DNA of 64,000 nt from an uncultured Bacteroidales bacterium (GCA_944320465.1 CALUHO010000002.1:118782-182781); one strand, 5' to 3'; positions 36,512-45,307 are shown, counted from the first letter of the stretch. The notes: generated by a model from the sequence alone, not told the origin. Program-made: numbers and translations.

Positions 36512-36985
36512 TTATCGGGTTATTTCGGTTATCTCAAAAGGAATGACACCTGCCGGGACCGTCACATCCACTTTATCTCCCACTTCCTTGCCCAGCAATC
36601 CTTTGGCTATCGGGGAACTGATTGAAATCTTGCCCTCTTTCAAGTTGGCTTCATTCTCCGGGACCAAGGTGTATTTCATTTTGGCTCCGTTCTTGAGGTT
36701 CTTGATTGTCACAGTGGAAAGCAGAAGAACCTTGCTGGTATCCATCTTCGATTCGTCCAAGATACGGGCATTGGCCAGTTCCATCTGCAATTTGGAAATC
36801 TTGAGCTCGCACAATCCTTGAGCTTCCTTGGCTGCATCGTATTCGGCATTTTCCGACAGATCCCCTTTGTCACGGGCTTCGGCTATCTGCTGCGAAATTT
36901 TGGGACGCTCCACCTTGGTCAGGTATTCCAATTCGTCCTTGAGCTTCTGCAAGCCTTCCTTACTGTAATACTTGATTTCTCCCAT
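36512..36985 (-). CDS. greA: Transcription elongation factor GreA
   Basis: A 157-residue protein with the N-terminal coiled coil (about 10-75) containing RDKGDLSENAEYDAAKEAQ, whose acidic tip residues stimulate RNA polymerase transcript cleavage, and a C-terminal FKBP-like domain (about 80-157) with ISSPIAKGLLGKEVGDKVDV. It rescues backtracked polymerase. It is preceded by an unusually strong Shine-Dalgarno sequence and a leader with terminator-like hairpins. The HIT gene follows after 2 bp. Confidence 0.95.
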   Translation of the reverse strand: MGEIKYYSKEGLQKLKDELEYLTKVERPKISQQIAEARDKGDLSENAEYDAAKEAQGLCELKISKLQMELANARILDESKMDTSKVLLLSTVTIKNLKNGAKMKYTLVPENEANLKEGKISISSPIAKGLLGKEVGDKVDVTVPAGVIPFEITEITR

Positions 36986-36994
36986 GTTCGTGTT

Positions 36995-37001
36995 CCTCCT
37001 T
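36995..37001 (-). promoter_or_regulatory. Strong Shine-Dalgarno sequence of greA
   Basis: AAGGAGG on the minus strand, 9 nt before the ATG. Most genes in this window lack such a site, as is normal in Bacteroidota. It confirms the greA start, and a neighbouring CCGGCC hairpin could control access to it. Confidence 0.6.
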
Positions 37002-37012
37002 TATAAAAACAA

Positions 37013-37121
37013 AGGCCGGACAAGCCGGGCCTGTTGAAAAAAAAGTTACGGGACTCGCATCCCGTAACTTTTAATTATTCCAACGCATTTGCGACTCAAC
37101 GAGAATCACGCAGCAAAGATA
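37013..37121 (-). promoter_or_regulatory. greA leader with promoter and terminator-type hairpin
   Basis: On the minus strand TATCTTTG (37114-37121, perfect -7 box) is followed about 40 bp later by a 13-bp perfect stem, AAAAGTTACGGGA (37060-37072) with TCCCGTAACTTTT (37041-37053) and more T, i.e. an intrinsic terminator. A second hairpin (AGGCCCGG/CCGGCCT, 37013-37033) ending in TTTGTTTTTAT follows just before greA. The first hairpin could also end transcripts of the upstream gene, but it lies downstream of the promoter, so greA transcripts must read through it. Confidence 0.55.
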
Positions 37122-37167
37122 TGAAAAAAAAGAATACGCCCCTTCCAAAAAACATGGAAAAATCAAA

Positions 37168-37698
37168 CTAGACGTATTTCCGTTCCAATATCACCGATGC
37201 CACCACAGCATCGCGCAACGAGATATCGGTACCACGCAGAACGGCCGAAGTCTCTTCCGGGAACACTGCCGAGGAAGACGCCGCCGAATCGGAATCCGCC
37301 TTCTTGCCGGATCGATCGCCTTCATCGGAGAAACCGCATTCCCGCAACGGTTCCTTGAATGAGCGAGGTCTTTCTTCTATGGTCAAGGCAACTGACGGAA
37401 CAGCATCCACCGCAGCCGGAAGAGGATCCATCGACAGCGATGCTCCCGGCGGCATCCCCGGAGCGGCTTCCGCAATAGTTTGGACAGGTTCTTCCTCGTT
37501 GCAACCTGCTACAGGCCGGGCATCCAATTCCACCGTGGGCCATGCTTCCGGCAAGAAATCCCGTTTCTTTTTCTCTCCTCGCTTGGGATTCCCCTCCTGA
37601 GCAGTCCCTTGTCCCCGTTTCTTTTTCTTGGCTTTGTTCCAGGCTTCAATGCCGCCGAACAACAGCACCAAAAGCAATCCTATCAGTTCTTCCATCAC
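37168..37698 (-). CDS. Small membrane-anchored protein of unknown function
   Basis: A 176-residue protein. The N-terminal helix MMEELIGLLLVLLFGGIEAW is followed by a strongly basic stretch (KKKKRGQ, KRGEKKKRDF), which predicts the rest lies in the cytoplasm. Residues about 50-150 are low-complexity, rich in Pro, Ala, Ser, Glu and Asp. The end, SLRDAVVASVILERKYV, looks like a short ordered motif. I recognise no domain. It lies upstream of greA, co-directional but with a promoter between them. Confidence 0.6.
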   Translation of the reverse strand: MMEELIGLLLVLLFGGIEAWNKAKKKKRGQGTAQEGNPKRGEKKKRDFLPEAWPTVELDARPVAGCNEEEPVQTIAEAAPGMPPGASLSMDPLPAAVDAVPSVALTIEERPRSFKEPLRECGFSDEGDRSGKKADSDSAASSSAVFPEETSAVLRGTDISLRDAVVASVILERKYV

Positions 37699-37747
37699 CT
37701 TCCAAAATAATCCTCGGGGCGAAATTACAATATTTTCAAAAAATACG

Positions 37748-37755
37748 TAATTTTG
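37748..37755 (+). promoter_or_regulatory. Predicted -7 box immediately before a start codon
   Basis: TAATTTTG matches TAnnTTTG and ends 5 bp before the ATG at 37761, so the mRNA may be leaderless or nearly so. The -33 region is AT-rich without a clear TTG. Confidence 0.45.
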
Positions 37756-37760
37756 TGGCT

Positions 37761-38285
37761 ATGCGTTTGAAGAAAACAAGCCAAAAGCTTCCGGGGACCA
37801 ATCAATTCCCAAAGCTCTCCAATCAAAGAAAGCCCGCGATTCTGAGCGGCATCCTCTGCGCAGTCCTTGGCCTCAGTCTCCAAAGCTGCCACAATTCGGT
37901 AGACTATGGCGAAATCCCTTGGGAGGATGTCTATGTCAACTTCACGGTCAACCTTTCGCTTGGAGATGAAAACGGCCCCAATAACATCCTCGCGTCCATC
38001 GGAAACTGGAAAGTTTTTGAAAACGAAGGGGTTTGGGGGGTGTTCGTCTACCATTTAGGGGATATGGAGGAAGAATACGTTGCATACGATTTGGCTTGCC
38101 CCTTCGACTGCATGAGCAGCGACTGCACGGTATCCTATGATGCGACAAACGCCTGTTTTGTAAGCAAATGCGGACAAAAATTCAGTATTTTCAGCGGCTT
38201 TTGCACTACCATATCCGGCTATAGCCTGTACAAATACCATATCACATACCTGTCGAATGGTTCTTTTGTCGTCTCGAACCAATAG
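37761..38285 (+). CDS. Putative lipoprotein with degenerate Rieske-like C-terminal domain
   Basis: I chose the start MRLKKTSQKLPGTNQFP (174 residues), five bases after a -7 box; the frame is open upstream but those codons are antisense to the membrane-protein gene. An extended basic N-terminus leads to a lipobox LSLQSC. The C-terminal part reads AYDLACPFDC...CFVSKCGQKFSIFSGFC...LYKYHITYL, the layout of a Rieske-type fold. The His ligands of CxH/CxxH are absent, so a [2Fe-2S] cluster is unlikely. Function unknown. Confidence 0.6.
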   Translation: MRLKKTSQKLPGTNQFPKLSNQRKPAILSGILCAVLGLSLQSCHNSVDYGEIPWEDVYVNFTVNLSLGDENGPNNILASIGNWKVFENEGVWGVFVYHLGDMEEEYVAYDLACPFDCMSSDCTVSYDATNACFVSKCGQKFSIFSGFCTTISGYSLYKYHITYLSNGSFVVSNQ

Positions 38286-38353
38286 GCTCGAAAAAGGCAA
38301 GTCAAACGGCATTTGCTACTGCCCGTAATAAAAAACTCAAAAACAATACTGAT

Positions 38354-39097
38354 ATGAACATGAAATTGGCCATCGCTCCGATTCTGCTGCTGGCCGCGCT
38401 CGCCAGCAAACCGGCATCGGCCCAAATCACAATGGGCGACTTGACAAAGGAACAAAGGGACAGCATCATTTTTGCTTTCCCGTCTTGCACGCCCGGAACA
38501 GTGTACATGAACGACGGTTCCATTGCCAAAGTCGACCTCAATTACAACTACTACGAACCGCAGGTCCTTTTCCGCAACGAAGATCCCACCAGCCCCGAAG
38601 ACACGCTCCGCCGGCTGGACAATATGGAAAATGTAATCCTGATTGAAATCGGAGACCGTTCTTTCGTCCCCGTCTTGGGATCCGGCCTTGGAGAAATCAT
38701 CCTGAACAACCAAGTAAGTGTCGTGATGACCAAGAAGGTGAACATTGAAGAAAAAAAGACCGGAGCCTACGGCACCGGCGGCTCCACCTCGTCTATCCGC
38801 AGCGTATCCAGCTTTACAGGAACCAGCGGGGTCACAAGCGGGGGGAGCTATACCGGGCAGACCTCTTTCACGAACGTCAATTACGACTTTGCCAGCAATG
38901 CAGAACTGACCATCGACCAGCGTCTTTTCCTGATGAAAGACGGTAAAGTTGTCCCGGTTTCCAAGAAAAACCTGGCAAAAATGTTCCCGAAAGCCGCTTC
39001 GTTCATCAAACAGTACATCGATGAACAGAAGCCGGACCTTGAAAACCCGGAAGAAGTCATCAACTTGGTCAACTTGGCCAACGCGAACAACAAATAG
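38354..39097 (+). CDS. Exported protein of unknown function upstream of the por operon
   Basis: A 247-residue protein with a clear signal peptide (MNMKLAIAPILLLAALASKPASAQ). The first domain (about 25-130) has YMNDGSIAKVDLNYNYYEPQ and IEIGDRSFVPVLGSG. A Ser/Gly/Thr-rich linker (about 143-175) follows, then a C-terminal region with FLMKDGKVVPVSKKNLAKMF and ASFIKQYIDEQKPDLENPEE. The last part resembles the tails of other uncharacterised Bacteroidota periplasmic proteins. It is separated from porP by a large hairpin and a promoter, so co-transcription with the secretion operon is unlikely. Confidence 0.65.
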   Translation: MNMKLAIAPILLLAALASKPASAQITMGDLTKEQRDSIIFAFPSCTPGTVYMNDGSIAKVDLNYNYYEPQVLFRNEDPTSPEDTLRRLDNMENVILIEIGDRSFVPVLGSGLGEIILNNQVSVVMTKKVNIEEKKTGAYGTGGSTSSIRSVSSFTGTSGVTSGGSYTGQTSFTNVNYDFASNAELTIDQRLFLMKDGKVVPVSKKNLAKMFPKAASFIKQYIDEQKPDLENPEEVINLVNLANANNK

Positions 39098-39129
39098 CCG
39101 TTCCCGGCAAAACGACCATCTTCAACACG

Positions 39130-39232
39130 CTGCCACGACACCGCCAATGCTTTGCATGCTGCCGCATCGGCACTTCTGATGCAAAGGATTATGCGTCCCT
39201 CCCCATGCAAAGCATCGGCGGTGTCGTGGCAG
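39130..39232 (+). terminator. Large palindromic terminator before porP
   Basis: CTGCCACGACACCGCC (39130-39145) pairs with GGCGGTGTCGTGGCAG (39217-39232), and the stem continues inward with ATGCTTTGCATG/CATGCAAAGCAT. The loop of about 43 nt has its own GCATCGG/GATGC pairing. ACGTTTTTTG follows. The size suggests it was derived from a mobile palindrome. Confidence 0.65.
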
Positions 39233-39262
39233 ACGTTTTTTGCCATAGTTTTTCAAAAATAA

Positions 39263-39295
39263 TTTGTAAAAAAACGGCGGAAATGGCTATCTTTG
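39263..39295 (+). promoter_or_regulatory. Predicted promoter of the type IX secretion operon
   Basis: TTTG (39263-39266) and TATCTTTG (39288-39295) are 21 bp apart, the best Bacteroidota promoter match in the window. Transcription should start near 39302, about 47 nt before the porP ATG at 39349. Confidence 0.72.
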
Positions 39296-39348
39296 CTTTT
39301 TCGGAAGCAGCCGATTCCCTGCAGAAAGGAAAGAGGATAAAACCAGAA

Positions 39349-40374
39349 ATGCCAGTAAACCAACCAGATAAAACCAAGCAAAATAAACAAGTCCCCACAA
39401 AGAAGAGAGGGACAGGACTGCGGCGGGGAAACCTGGCAGGTTTGCTGATGCTATTCTGCCTGATGGCGGGTCATGCCCAGCAAGAGGGGAACCAGATGAC
39501 CCAGTTCATGCATAATACCTATTCGTACAACCCCGGATTTGCAGGTCTTTCAAATGGAATCTGCACCAGTGTCCTCCACCGCCAACAATGGATAGGTATC
39601 GGCAAAGGTCTGGACGAAAGCGTCAAAATCACAGCTCCCAATAGTACGATTATCATGGCACACATGCCTATCCGCGCCATAAAAGGGGGCATCGGCGTGG
39701 AAATCGCCTCTTTCAACGCCAGCCTTTTCCGCCAAACGTATGTCAAAGCGGGATACGCATATCACTTGCAAACCTCGTTCGGGGTAATCGGGATGGGAAT
39801 CCGCGCCCAGCTCCAGACATTAGGCATGGATGGGGACTTCAATCCCCGTGATGAGGGAGACCCCATCATCACCGATATCCAGGAAAGCGAAACGGGAGTA
39901 TACGGAGATGTCTCGGTCGGTTTCTACCTGCAAGGGAACGGAGGCTATTTCGTAGGGATTGCGGCCAATAACCTCATTTCCCACAAAAGTCAGAAAATAG
40001 CATACCAACCTTCAAGGACATTTGTCCTGCACGGCGGATATACTTTTTCTTTCCCGTCCTTGTCCAAAATAGAATTCACCCCTTCCACTTATCTGGAAAC
40101 AGACTTTGCCACTTTCAATTGGAGCATCGCCATGACGGGGACTTTCAACAAGCGGTTCTGGGCAGGCCTTTCCTACCGCTTGCAGGATGCTGTCTCTATC
40201 TTGGGGGGTGTCAACATAGGGAAGCTCCAGCTGGGTCTTGCTTACGACATCACAGCCTCGCGTTTCATCCGTGCCAGCAAAATGGGGGGGGCTTTCGAGG
40301 TGTCTGTGAAGTACTGTTTCGGACTGGAAGGAGACAATACAAACACGGAATATAAAAATGCCCGGTACTTGTAG
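39349..40374 (+). CDS. porP: PorP/SprF-family type IX secretion outer membrane protein
   Basis: I chose MPVNQPDKTKQNKQ at 39349 as start because the promoter at 39263-39295 rules out the longer frame. An extended basic N-terminus precedes a signal peptide (GNLAGLLMLFCLMAGHAQQ). The mature part is a beta-barrel with QMTQFMHNTYSYNPGFAGLS and HRQQWIGI, the PorP/SprF signature, and ends in KYCFGLEGDNTNTEYKNARYL. PorP proteins bind the secretion core and type B cargo domains at the outer membrane. It is the first gene of the por operon, 39 bp before porK. Confidence 0.9.
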   Translation: MPVNQPDKTKQNKQVPTKKRGTGLRRGNLAGLLMLFCLMAGHAQQEGNQMTQFMHNTYSYNPGFAGLSNGICTSVLHRQQWIGIGKGLDESVKITAPNSTIIMAHMPIRAIKGGIGVEIASFNASLFRQTYVKAGYAYHLQTSFGVIGMGIRAQLQTLGMDGDFNPRDEGDPIITDIQESETGVYGDVSVGFYLQGNGGYFVGIAANNLISHKSQKIAYQPSRTFVLHGGYTFSFPSLSKIEFTPSTYLETDFATFNWSIAMTGTFNKRFWAGLSYRLQDAVSILGGVNIGKLQLGLAYDITASRFIRASKMGGAFEVSVKYCFGLEGDNTNTEYKNARYL

Positions 40375-40413
40375 GCTGCCTGGCATCAACGCAAACAATA
40401 TAACATTACTTCG

Positions 40414-41802
40414 ATGAAAAGAGTAGCGAATCTGTTCGATGTGCGAAACTTGACCGCCCTCTTGGCTGCAAGCATCTTTTTAGGAAGCTGCAGCAATTCC
40501 GGAAACGGGGAGCTGGTCGGTGTGCCTGGACGTAAAGCCCCGGAAATACAGACTCCTTTCGGAATGACCTACGTCCCGGGAGGCAGTTTTGTCTTCGGTG
40601 CCGGCGGCTTTGACCCCACTTATCAGATGCTCAACTTCAAATCGGTGACTATCAGTGATTTTTTTATGGACGAGACGGAAATCACCAACAATGAATACCG
40701 TCAGTTCGTAGAATATGTCAAAGAATACCATATCCGCAAGCTCTTGGCCGAAAACCAGATAGAAGGATATTACATTGAACCGGAAAGCGAAGAGGACGAT
40801 TACGGGGAACCCCAAATCAACTGGAGGACCAAGTTGAAGATAACCCCAGAGATGGACGAAATCCTGTCTGAATTGTACATTCCGGAAGAAGAACGTTTCT
40901 CCCACAGGAAAGAATTCGATATCCGCAAAATCAACTACGAATACTGGACATTCGATTTGCAAGCTGCCGCCCAGAAAAGCTGGGACGAAGAGGCGCAGGA
41001 AGACATGCCCGATGACGATGTGTATTACGGCGCGTTCGTCAGCCGGCCGCAATCCATGCGCTCCCGCCAGCAATACTTGCAGCGGCATATTGTAAATGTC
41101 TACCCTGATACCCTCTGCTGGATTTTCGACTGGTCTTATTCCTATAACGACCCCATGACGACAGGATATTTCAGCAGTCCCATGTACGACAACTATCCTG
41201 TAGTAGGTGTCAATTGGAAACAGGCTGAAGCCTTCTGCAAATGGCGCAGTGCCATGTACAACGAAGCCATGGCCGCCAAAGGATATCCTGCCGCCCAGGA
41301 ATTCCGCTTGCCGACCGAGGCTCAATGGGAATACGCCGCCCGGGGAGGGTTGGATGCCAGTCCGTACCCATGGGGAGGCAGCTATGCAAGGAACATTGAT
41401 GGATGCCTCTTAGGCAATTTCAAGCCCGGACGAGGGGACTACGGAGCGGATGGCTCGCTATACCCTTGCATCGTAGGACACTATGCCCCGAACGACTACG
41501 GTTTGTATGACATGATGGGCAATGTGGCCGAATGGTGCATCGATGCCTATAACGAAAGCATTGCAAACAACCACGACTTCAACCCGGCCTATACTTATAA
41601 TGCAAAACCCGAAGACGGGGTCGGCTTGAAACGGAAAGTAATCCGGGGCGGATCGTTTAAGGATTTTGCCGACATCTGCAAGGTCTACTACCGGACTTTC
41701 GAATATCAAGACACCTGCAAGTCCTATGTAGGCTTCCGATGCATCCAACCTTTATTGTCAAGCGGCCTGAGGGAAGGCGGAAATTCTTCAAACGTATATT
41801 AA
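40414..41802 (+). CDS. porK: PorK/GldK type IX secretion ring lipoprotein
   Basis: A 462-residue lipoprotein (lipobox IFLGSC, Cys near 26) with a formylglycine-generating-enzyme-like fold: GMTYVPGGSFVFG, DETEITNNEYRQFV, WKQAEAFCKWRSAM, RLPTEAQWEYAARGG, MMGNVAEWCIDAYN, VIRGGSFKD. A long charged insertion (about 105-250) interrupts the fold, as is usual in GldK. With PorN it forms the periplasmic ring of the secretion system. It is not expected to be catalytic. Confidence 0.94.
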   Translation: MKRVANLFDVRNLTALLAASIFLGSCSNSGNGELVGVPGRKAPEIQTPFGMTYVPGGSFVFGAGGFDPTYQMLNFKSVTISDFFMDETEITNNEYRQFVEYVKEYHIRKLLAENQIEGYYIEPESEEDDYGEPQINWRTKLKITPEMDEILSELYIPEEERFSHRKEFDIRKINYEYWTFDLQAAAQKSWDEEAQEDMPDDDVYYGAFVSRPQSMRSRQQYLQRHIVNVYPDTLCWIFDWSYSYNDPMTTGYFSSPMYDNYPVVGVNWKQAEAFCKWRSAMYNEAMAAKGYPAAQEFRLPTEAQWEYAARGGLDASPYPWGGSYARNIDGCLLGNFKPGRGDYGADGSLYPCIVGHYAPNDYGLYDMMGNVAEWCIDAYNESIANNHDFNPAYTYNAKPEDGVGLKRKVIRGGSFKDFADICKVYYRTFEYQDTCKSYVGFRCIQPLLSSGLREGGNSSNVY

Positions 41803-41813
41803 AAAAACAGAAA

Positions 41814-41919
41814 GCCTTCCGTCTGAGCCGAGACGGAGGGCGTTGAATGGCAATTTAAAATAAAACGCAAGGCGAGCGAGAACCCGAACGAAGTTCGAGC
41901 AATACCAAGCAGCGTTTAT
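41814..41919 (+). other. Hairpins between porK and porL (one family B-like)
   Basis: GCCTTCCGTCT (41814-41824) pairs with AGACGGAGGGC (41831-41841), without a T-run after it, so it is more likely an mRNA processing or stability element than a terminator. Next, ATAAAACGC (about 41860) and GCGTTTAT (about 41912) bracket GCAAGGCGAGCGAGAAC and the small hairpin CGAAC-GAA-GTTCG. That order recalls the family B core and may be a short or degenerate copy. Confidence 0.5.
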
Positions 41920-41948
41920 CCAAGTGGAACTTAAATAAACTATCTATC

Positions 41949-42683
41949 ATGGCATTCAATTTTGTCAACAAACCCGGATACAAGAAATTCATGGCGATTC
42001 TATACGGATGGGGGGCTTCTGTTGTAATCCTTGGCGCCCTATTCAAGATTTTGCACCTGCCTGGAGCCAACATCATGCTGATGGCAGGCATGAGTACCGA
42101 AGCCATCATCTTCTTTTTCTCGGCATTCGAAAAGCCCCACCCGGAATACGATTGGGACCGCGTTTACCCGGTACTCAAAAGCAATCCTGACGGAAGCCCT
42201 TTGTATGCCGAAGGTGAAATCCCCGTTTCCATGGGCGGAGGACATGCCGGGAGCCAGAACATCCTGTCCGACAAACTGGAAGAGATGTTAGAAAAAGCGA
42301 ACGTGACGCCTGCCGTATTCGAGAAACTCAGTTCCGGCTTGGAAAAACTGACTCAGACGACCCAGAATCTGAATAATTTGACTAACGTGGCGAATGTAAA
42401 CCAGAGCTATGCCGCTGAATTGGGGAAAATGACGGAGCATCTCAGCACACTCAACCAATTCTATACCACTCAAATCCAGATCTCGAAGACCCAAGCGGAG
42501 GCAAATGCGAAAATGCAGGACGACATGAGCAAAATCATGGAAACCTTGAACGCTTCAGTCCAAAGTTCGATGAGGTATCGCCAAGAAATGGACGATTTGT
42601 CGAATAAAGTGGCCGCACTGAACAAAATGTACGGCCAAATGCTGGCCGCCATGCAAAATGCGCATCCTGCTGCCAAGGCATAA
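41949..42683 (+). CDS. porL: PorL/GldL type IX secretion motor protein
   Basis: A 244-residue inner membrane protein. Two helices (about 16-34 and 40-59) carry GYKKFMAILYGWGASVVILG and ALFKILHLPGANIML, with Lys/His/Glu in the membrane region, including the Glu in MSTEAIIFFFSAFEKP. A long cytoplasmic part with coiled coil (about 105-235) follows. With PorM it forms the proton-driven motor that powers secretion and, in gliding species, motility. Confidence 0.94.
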   Translation: MAFNFVNKPGYKKFMAILYGWGASVVILGALFKILHLPGANIMLMAGMSTEAIIFFFSAFEKPHPEYDWDRVYPVLKSNPDGSPLYAEGEIPVSMGGGHAGSQNILSDKLEEMLEKANVTPAVFEKLSSGLEKLTQTTQNLNNLTNVANVNQSYAAELGKMTEHLSTLNQFYTTQIQISKTQAEANAKMQDDMSKIMETLNASVQSSMRYRQEMDDLSNKVAALNKMYGQMLAAMQNAHPAAKA

Positions 42684-42716
42684 AACCGCAACTGCTAAAT
42701 TGGAAAGAACAGGGTT

Positions 42717-44285
42717 ATGAGTGCACCAAAAGAAACTCCTCGGCAAAAGATGATTGGCATGATGTACTTGGTACTGACTGCCATGCTGGCCTTGAACGTA
42801 TCGACCGAAGTCCTCAATTCGTTCGTCACGGTCAATGACGCCTTGGAGAAAACGAACCAGAATTACGTCAAGAAAAACGACGGCCTCTACGATATCTTCC
42901 AGCAGGCTTATGCCGCCAATGAAGCCAAGGTGGCAGACCAATGGCATAAAGCCCAAGACGTACAGGCTAAAACCAAAGAGTTGTACAACTACCTTCAACA
43001 AACCAAGTATGAATTAGTCGCAATGGTAGAAGGCATCTCGATTGAAGAAGCCAAAAATCTTCCGACAAGCGAAATCGGGAAACAAGACAACTATGACGAC
43101 CCGACACGTTTCTTCATGGGGAAAAACGATGTGGGCAAAAACGGAAGGGCTTATGTCCTGCACGACATGCTGGACGAATACCGGCTTTTCCTGCAAAGCA
43201 TCTTAGGTCCGGATACGAGCAAAGTGTCGCTGGCTGCCTTGGATGTGAACGGGGAGTACCATGATGCCAGCGGGGCTGTGGTCAACTGGGAAACATTCAA
43301 TTTCTACCATACCATCATCGTGGCAGACTTGGCTTTGCTGAACCGCTTGCAGACCACGGTACTGAACGTTGAATCGGATGTAGTGTCTCAGTTGTATTCT
43401 TCAGTAAGCGAAGACGACTTCAAGTTCGACACCATCTCCGCCCGTGTGGTACCCACATCTTCCAATGTCGTGGTCGGTTCTGATTTCGAAGCCGACATCT
43501 TTGTGGCTGCCTTTGATTCAAAATCCAAGATCACAGCTACCATCAACGGCCAACAGTACGAAGGTGAGGCAGGCAGCATCCGTTACCGGGTTCCTGCCAA
43601 TACTACGGGAGAAAAGACCTTGTCGGGGACCATCGATGTACCGGGTACATTCGGCATCCGATCCTACCCGTTTGAATTCAAATACAATGTCAACGAGCCG
43701 ATGGCCACTGTGTCGGCTGATGCAATGAATGTATTCTATGTGGGTGTCGATAATCCTATCTCTGCAATGGCGGCAGGAATACCGGACAAAGACATCCGGG
43801 TGGAAATCAGCGAAGGCACTCTGACCAAAACCGGATCAGGGACATATATCGCCCGCGTTTCAAAACCGGGTGGCAAAGTCTTTGTCAAAGTCTTTGCCAA
43901 AGACGGCAAAACGGAGACCCTGATGGGGAGCAAAGAATTCCGTATCAAACGCGTTCCCGACCCTGTAGCCCGCATCAACGGACAAGATGCCAGCAAAAAG
44001 AAACTCGACAAGAACGCTTTGGTCGCGGCAGGAGGATTGGTTGTGGAAATGAAGGACTTTGATTTCGATTTGCCGGGCTTGAAAATTGCTTCGTTCAATG
44101 TCCAGATTTCCAGAAATCAAGAACTGACTCCCGTCATGGCATCCGATGGAAACCGTTTTTCGGAAGACATCCTCAATAGTTTCCAGCAATGCCGCCGGGG
44201 AAACAAAGTTTTCTTTACCGACATCGTTGCCAAAATGCCCGATGGCAACCGGTCTTTGAACGACATTGTAATAACAATACAATAA
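42717..44285 (+). CDS. porM: PorM/GldM type IX secretion motor/shaft protein
   Basis: A 522-residue protein with one N-terminal helix, KMIGMMYLVLTAMLALNVS (about 11-30), with the conserved Arg/Lys just before it. A periplasmic helical domain (about 35-210) and several Ig-like beta domains follow (VVPTSSNVVVGSDFEADIFV, VSADAMNVFYVGVDNPI). It spans the periplasm and transmits motor energy from PorL to the PorK-PorN ring. It lies 33 bp after porL. Confidence 0.94.
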   Translation: MSAPKETPRQKMIGMMYLVLTAMLALNVSTEVLNSFVTVNDALEKTNQNYVKKNDGLYDIFQQAYAANEAKVADQWHKAQDVQAKTKELYNYLQQTKYELVAMVEGISIEEAKNLPTSEIGKQDNYDDPTRFFMGKNDVGKNGRAYVLHDMLDEYRLFLQSILGPDTSKVSLAALDVNGEYHDASGAVVNWETFNFYHTIIVADLALLNRLQTTVLNVESDVVSQLYSSVSEDDFKFDTISARVVPTSSNVVVGSDFEADIFVAAFDSKSKITATINGQQYEGEAGSIRYRVPANTTGEKTLSGTIDVPGTFGIRSYPFEFKYNVNEPMATVSADAMNVFYVGVDNPISAMAAGIPDKDIRVEISEGTLTKTGSGTYIARVSKPGGKVFVKVFAKDGKTETLMGSKEFRIKRVPDPVARINGQDASKKKLDKNALVAAGGLVVEMKDFDFDLPGLKIASFNVQISRNQELTPVMASDGNRFSEDILNSFQQCRRGNKVFFTDIVAKMPDGNRSLNDIVITIQ

Positions 44286-44344
44286 AGGGGATTTCATAGG
44301 ATTCCTATCCGACCGATTTCTCCAAACACTACAATTTTTACAGC

Positions 44345-45205
44345 ATGAACCGAATCATTGCACTATTGGCCATTACTGTCGCGGCAAGTTTATTTGCCTT
44401 TCCTGCTCGCGCCCAGCTCCTGGACGAACCGCAGGTATCGGACAATTTTTATGAAAAAGTCAATACAAAAGACCGTGAACCCAGACCCTATGTACATGTA
44501 CGGGAAGCGGATGTCTTTATCAAATGGAGAGTATGGAGAGTCATTGACTTGAGAATGAAGATGAACCAATACCTGTACTACCCCACCGATACAATCCAGG
44601 ACCGCATCAGCCTGATGAACCTGATTATGGAAGGTTTGCAGAATGGTGTCATTGTACCTTACGACCCTATCAACGACTATTTCTCAAAAGCTACCACATA
44701 CGAAGAGTTCATCCAGCAGAACACGCATACGGATACGATAATGGTAGAAAATTTGGACGATCCCGAAGGCGGGCTCATCCAAAAAGTAACCACGACCTCG
44801 TTCCAAACACATAATGTAAAGATGTTCCGTCTCAAAGAAGACTGGTTCATTGACAAGCAACGCGGTGTACGGGATATCCGCATCCTCGGCATGGCTCCTG
44901 TCATCCAAGTGTTTGACGAAAACGGGGAATTCAAGGGGAACCAGACCCTTTTCTGGCTGTACTACCCCTCATTGAGGTCCACCTTTGCCAAAAGGGAGGT
45001 CTTCAACAGCCACAACAGTGCCATGCGGCAATCTTACGATGATGTCTTTGCCTGGAATCGGTATTTCCAAAGTTATATCTACAAGATAGACAATCTGCAA
45101 GACCGCCAGATTTCAGCTTACACCGGGGGAATCAATGCCTTGCGCGAATCCGATCGGATTGAAGAGATGTTATTTGAAATAGAACACGATTTGTGGGTTT
45201 ACTAA
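44345..45205 (+). CDS. porN: PorN/GldN type IX secretion ring protein
   Basis: A 286-residue periplasmic protein with signal peptide MNRIIALLAITVAASLFAFPARAQ. The start of the mature part, VREADVFIKWRVWRVIDLRMKMN, and WFIDKQRGVRDIRILGMAPV and LFWLYYPSLRSTFAKREVFN are typical of GldN/PorN. It binds PorK lipoproteins to form the 50-nm-class ring under the outer membrane. It is the last gene of the por operon, followed by a hairpin at 45254. Confidence 0.93.
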   Translation: MNRIIALLAITVAASLFAFPARAQLLDEPQVSDNFYEKVNTKDREPRPYVHVREADVFIKWRVWRVIDLRMKMNQYLYYPTDTIQDRISLMNLIMEGLQNGVIVPYDPINDYFSKATTYEEFIQQNTHTDTIMVENLDDPEGGLIQKVTTTSFQTHNVKMFRLKEDWFIDKQRGVRDIRILGMAPVIQVFDENGEFKGNQTLFWLYYPSLRSTFAKREVFNSHNSAMRQSYDDVFAWNRYFQSYIYKIDNLQDRQISAYTGGINALRESDRIEEMLFEIEHDLWVY

Positions 45206-45253
45206 GCCCGAGGTTCAAGCACGCAGGGCTACGGATTCCAACCCGGCATACCA

Positions 45254-45291
45254 CCGTACAGTCAACAGCATCCGAGGCTGGGGCTGTACGG
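45254..45291 (+). terminator. Probable terminator of the por operon
   Basis: CCGTACAG (45254-45261) and CTGTACGG (45284-45291) form an 8-bp stem with a 22-nt loop, followed by TTTCTCAT, a weak T tract. It lies 49 bp after porN and 16 bp before recG. Confidence 0.5.
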
Positions 45292-45307
45292 TTTCTCATA
45301 TAACAGG

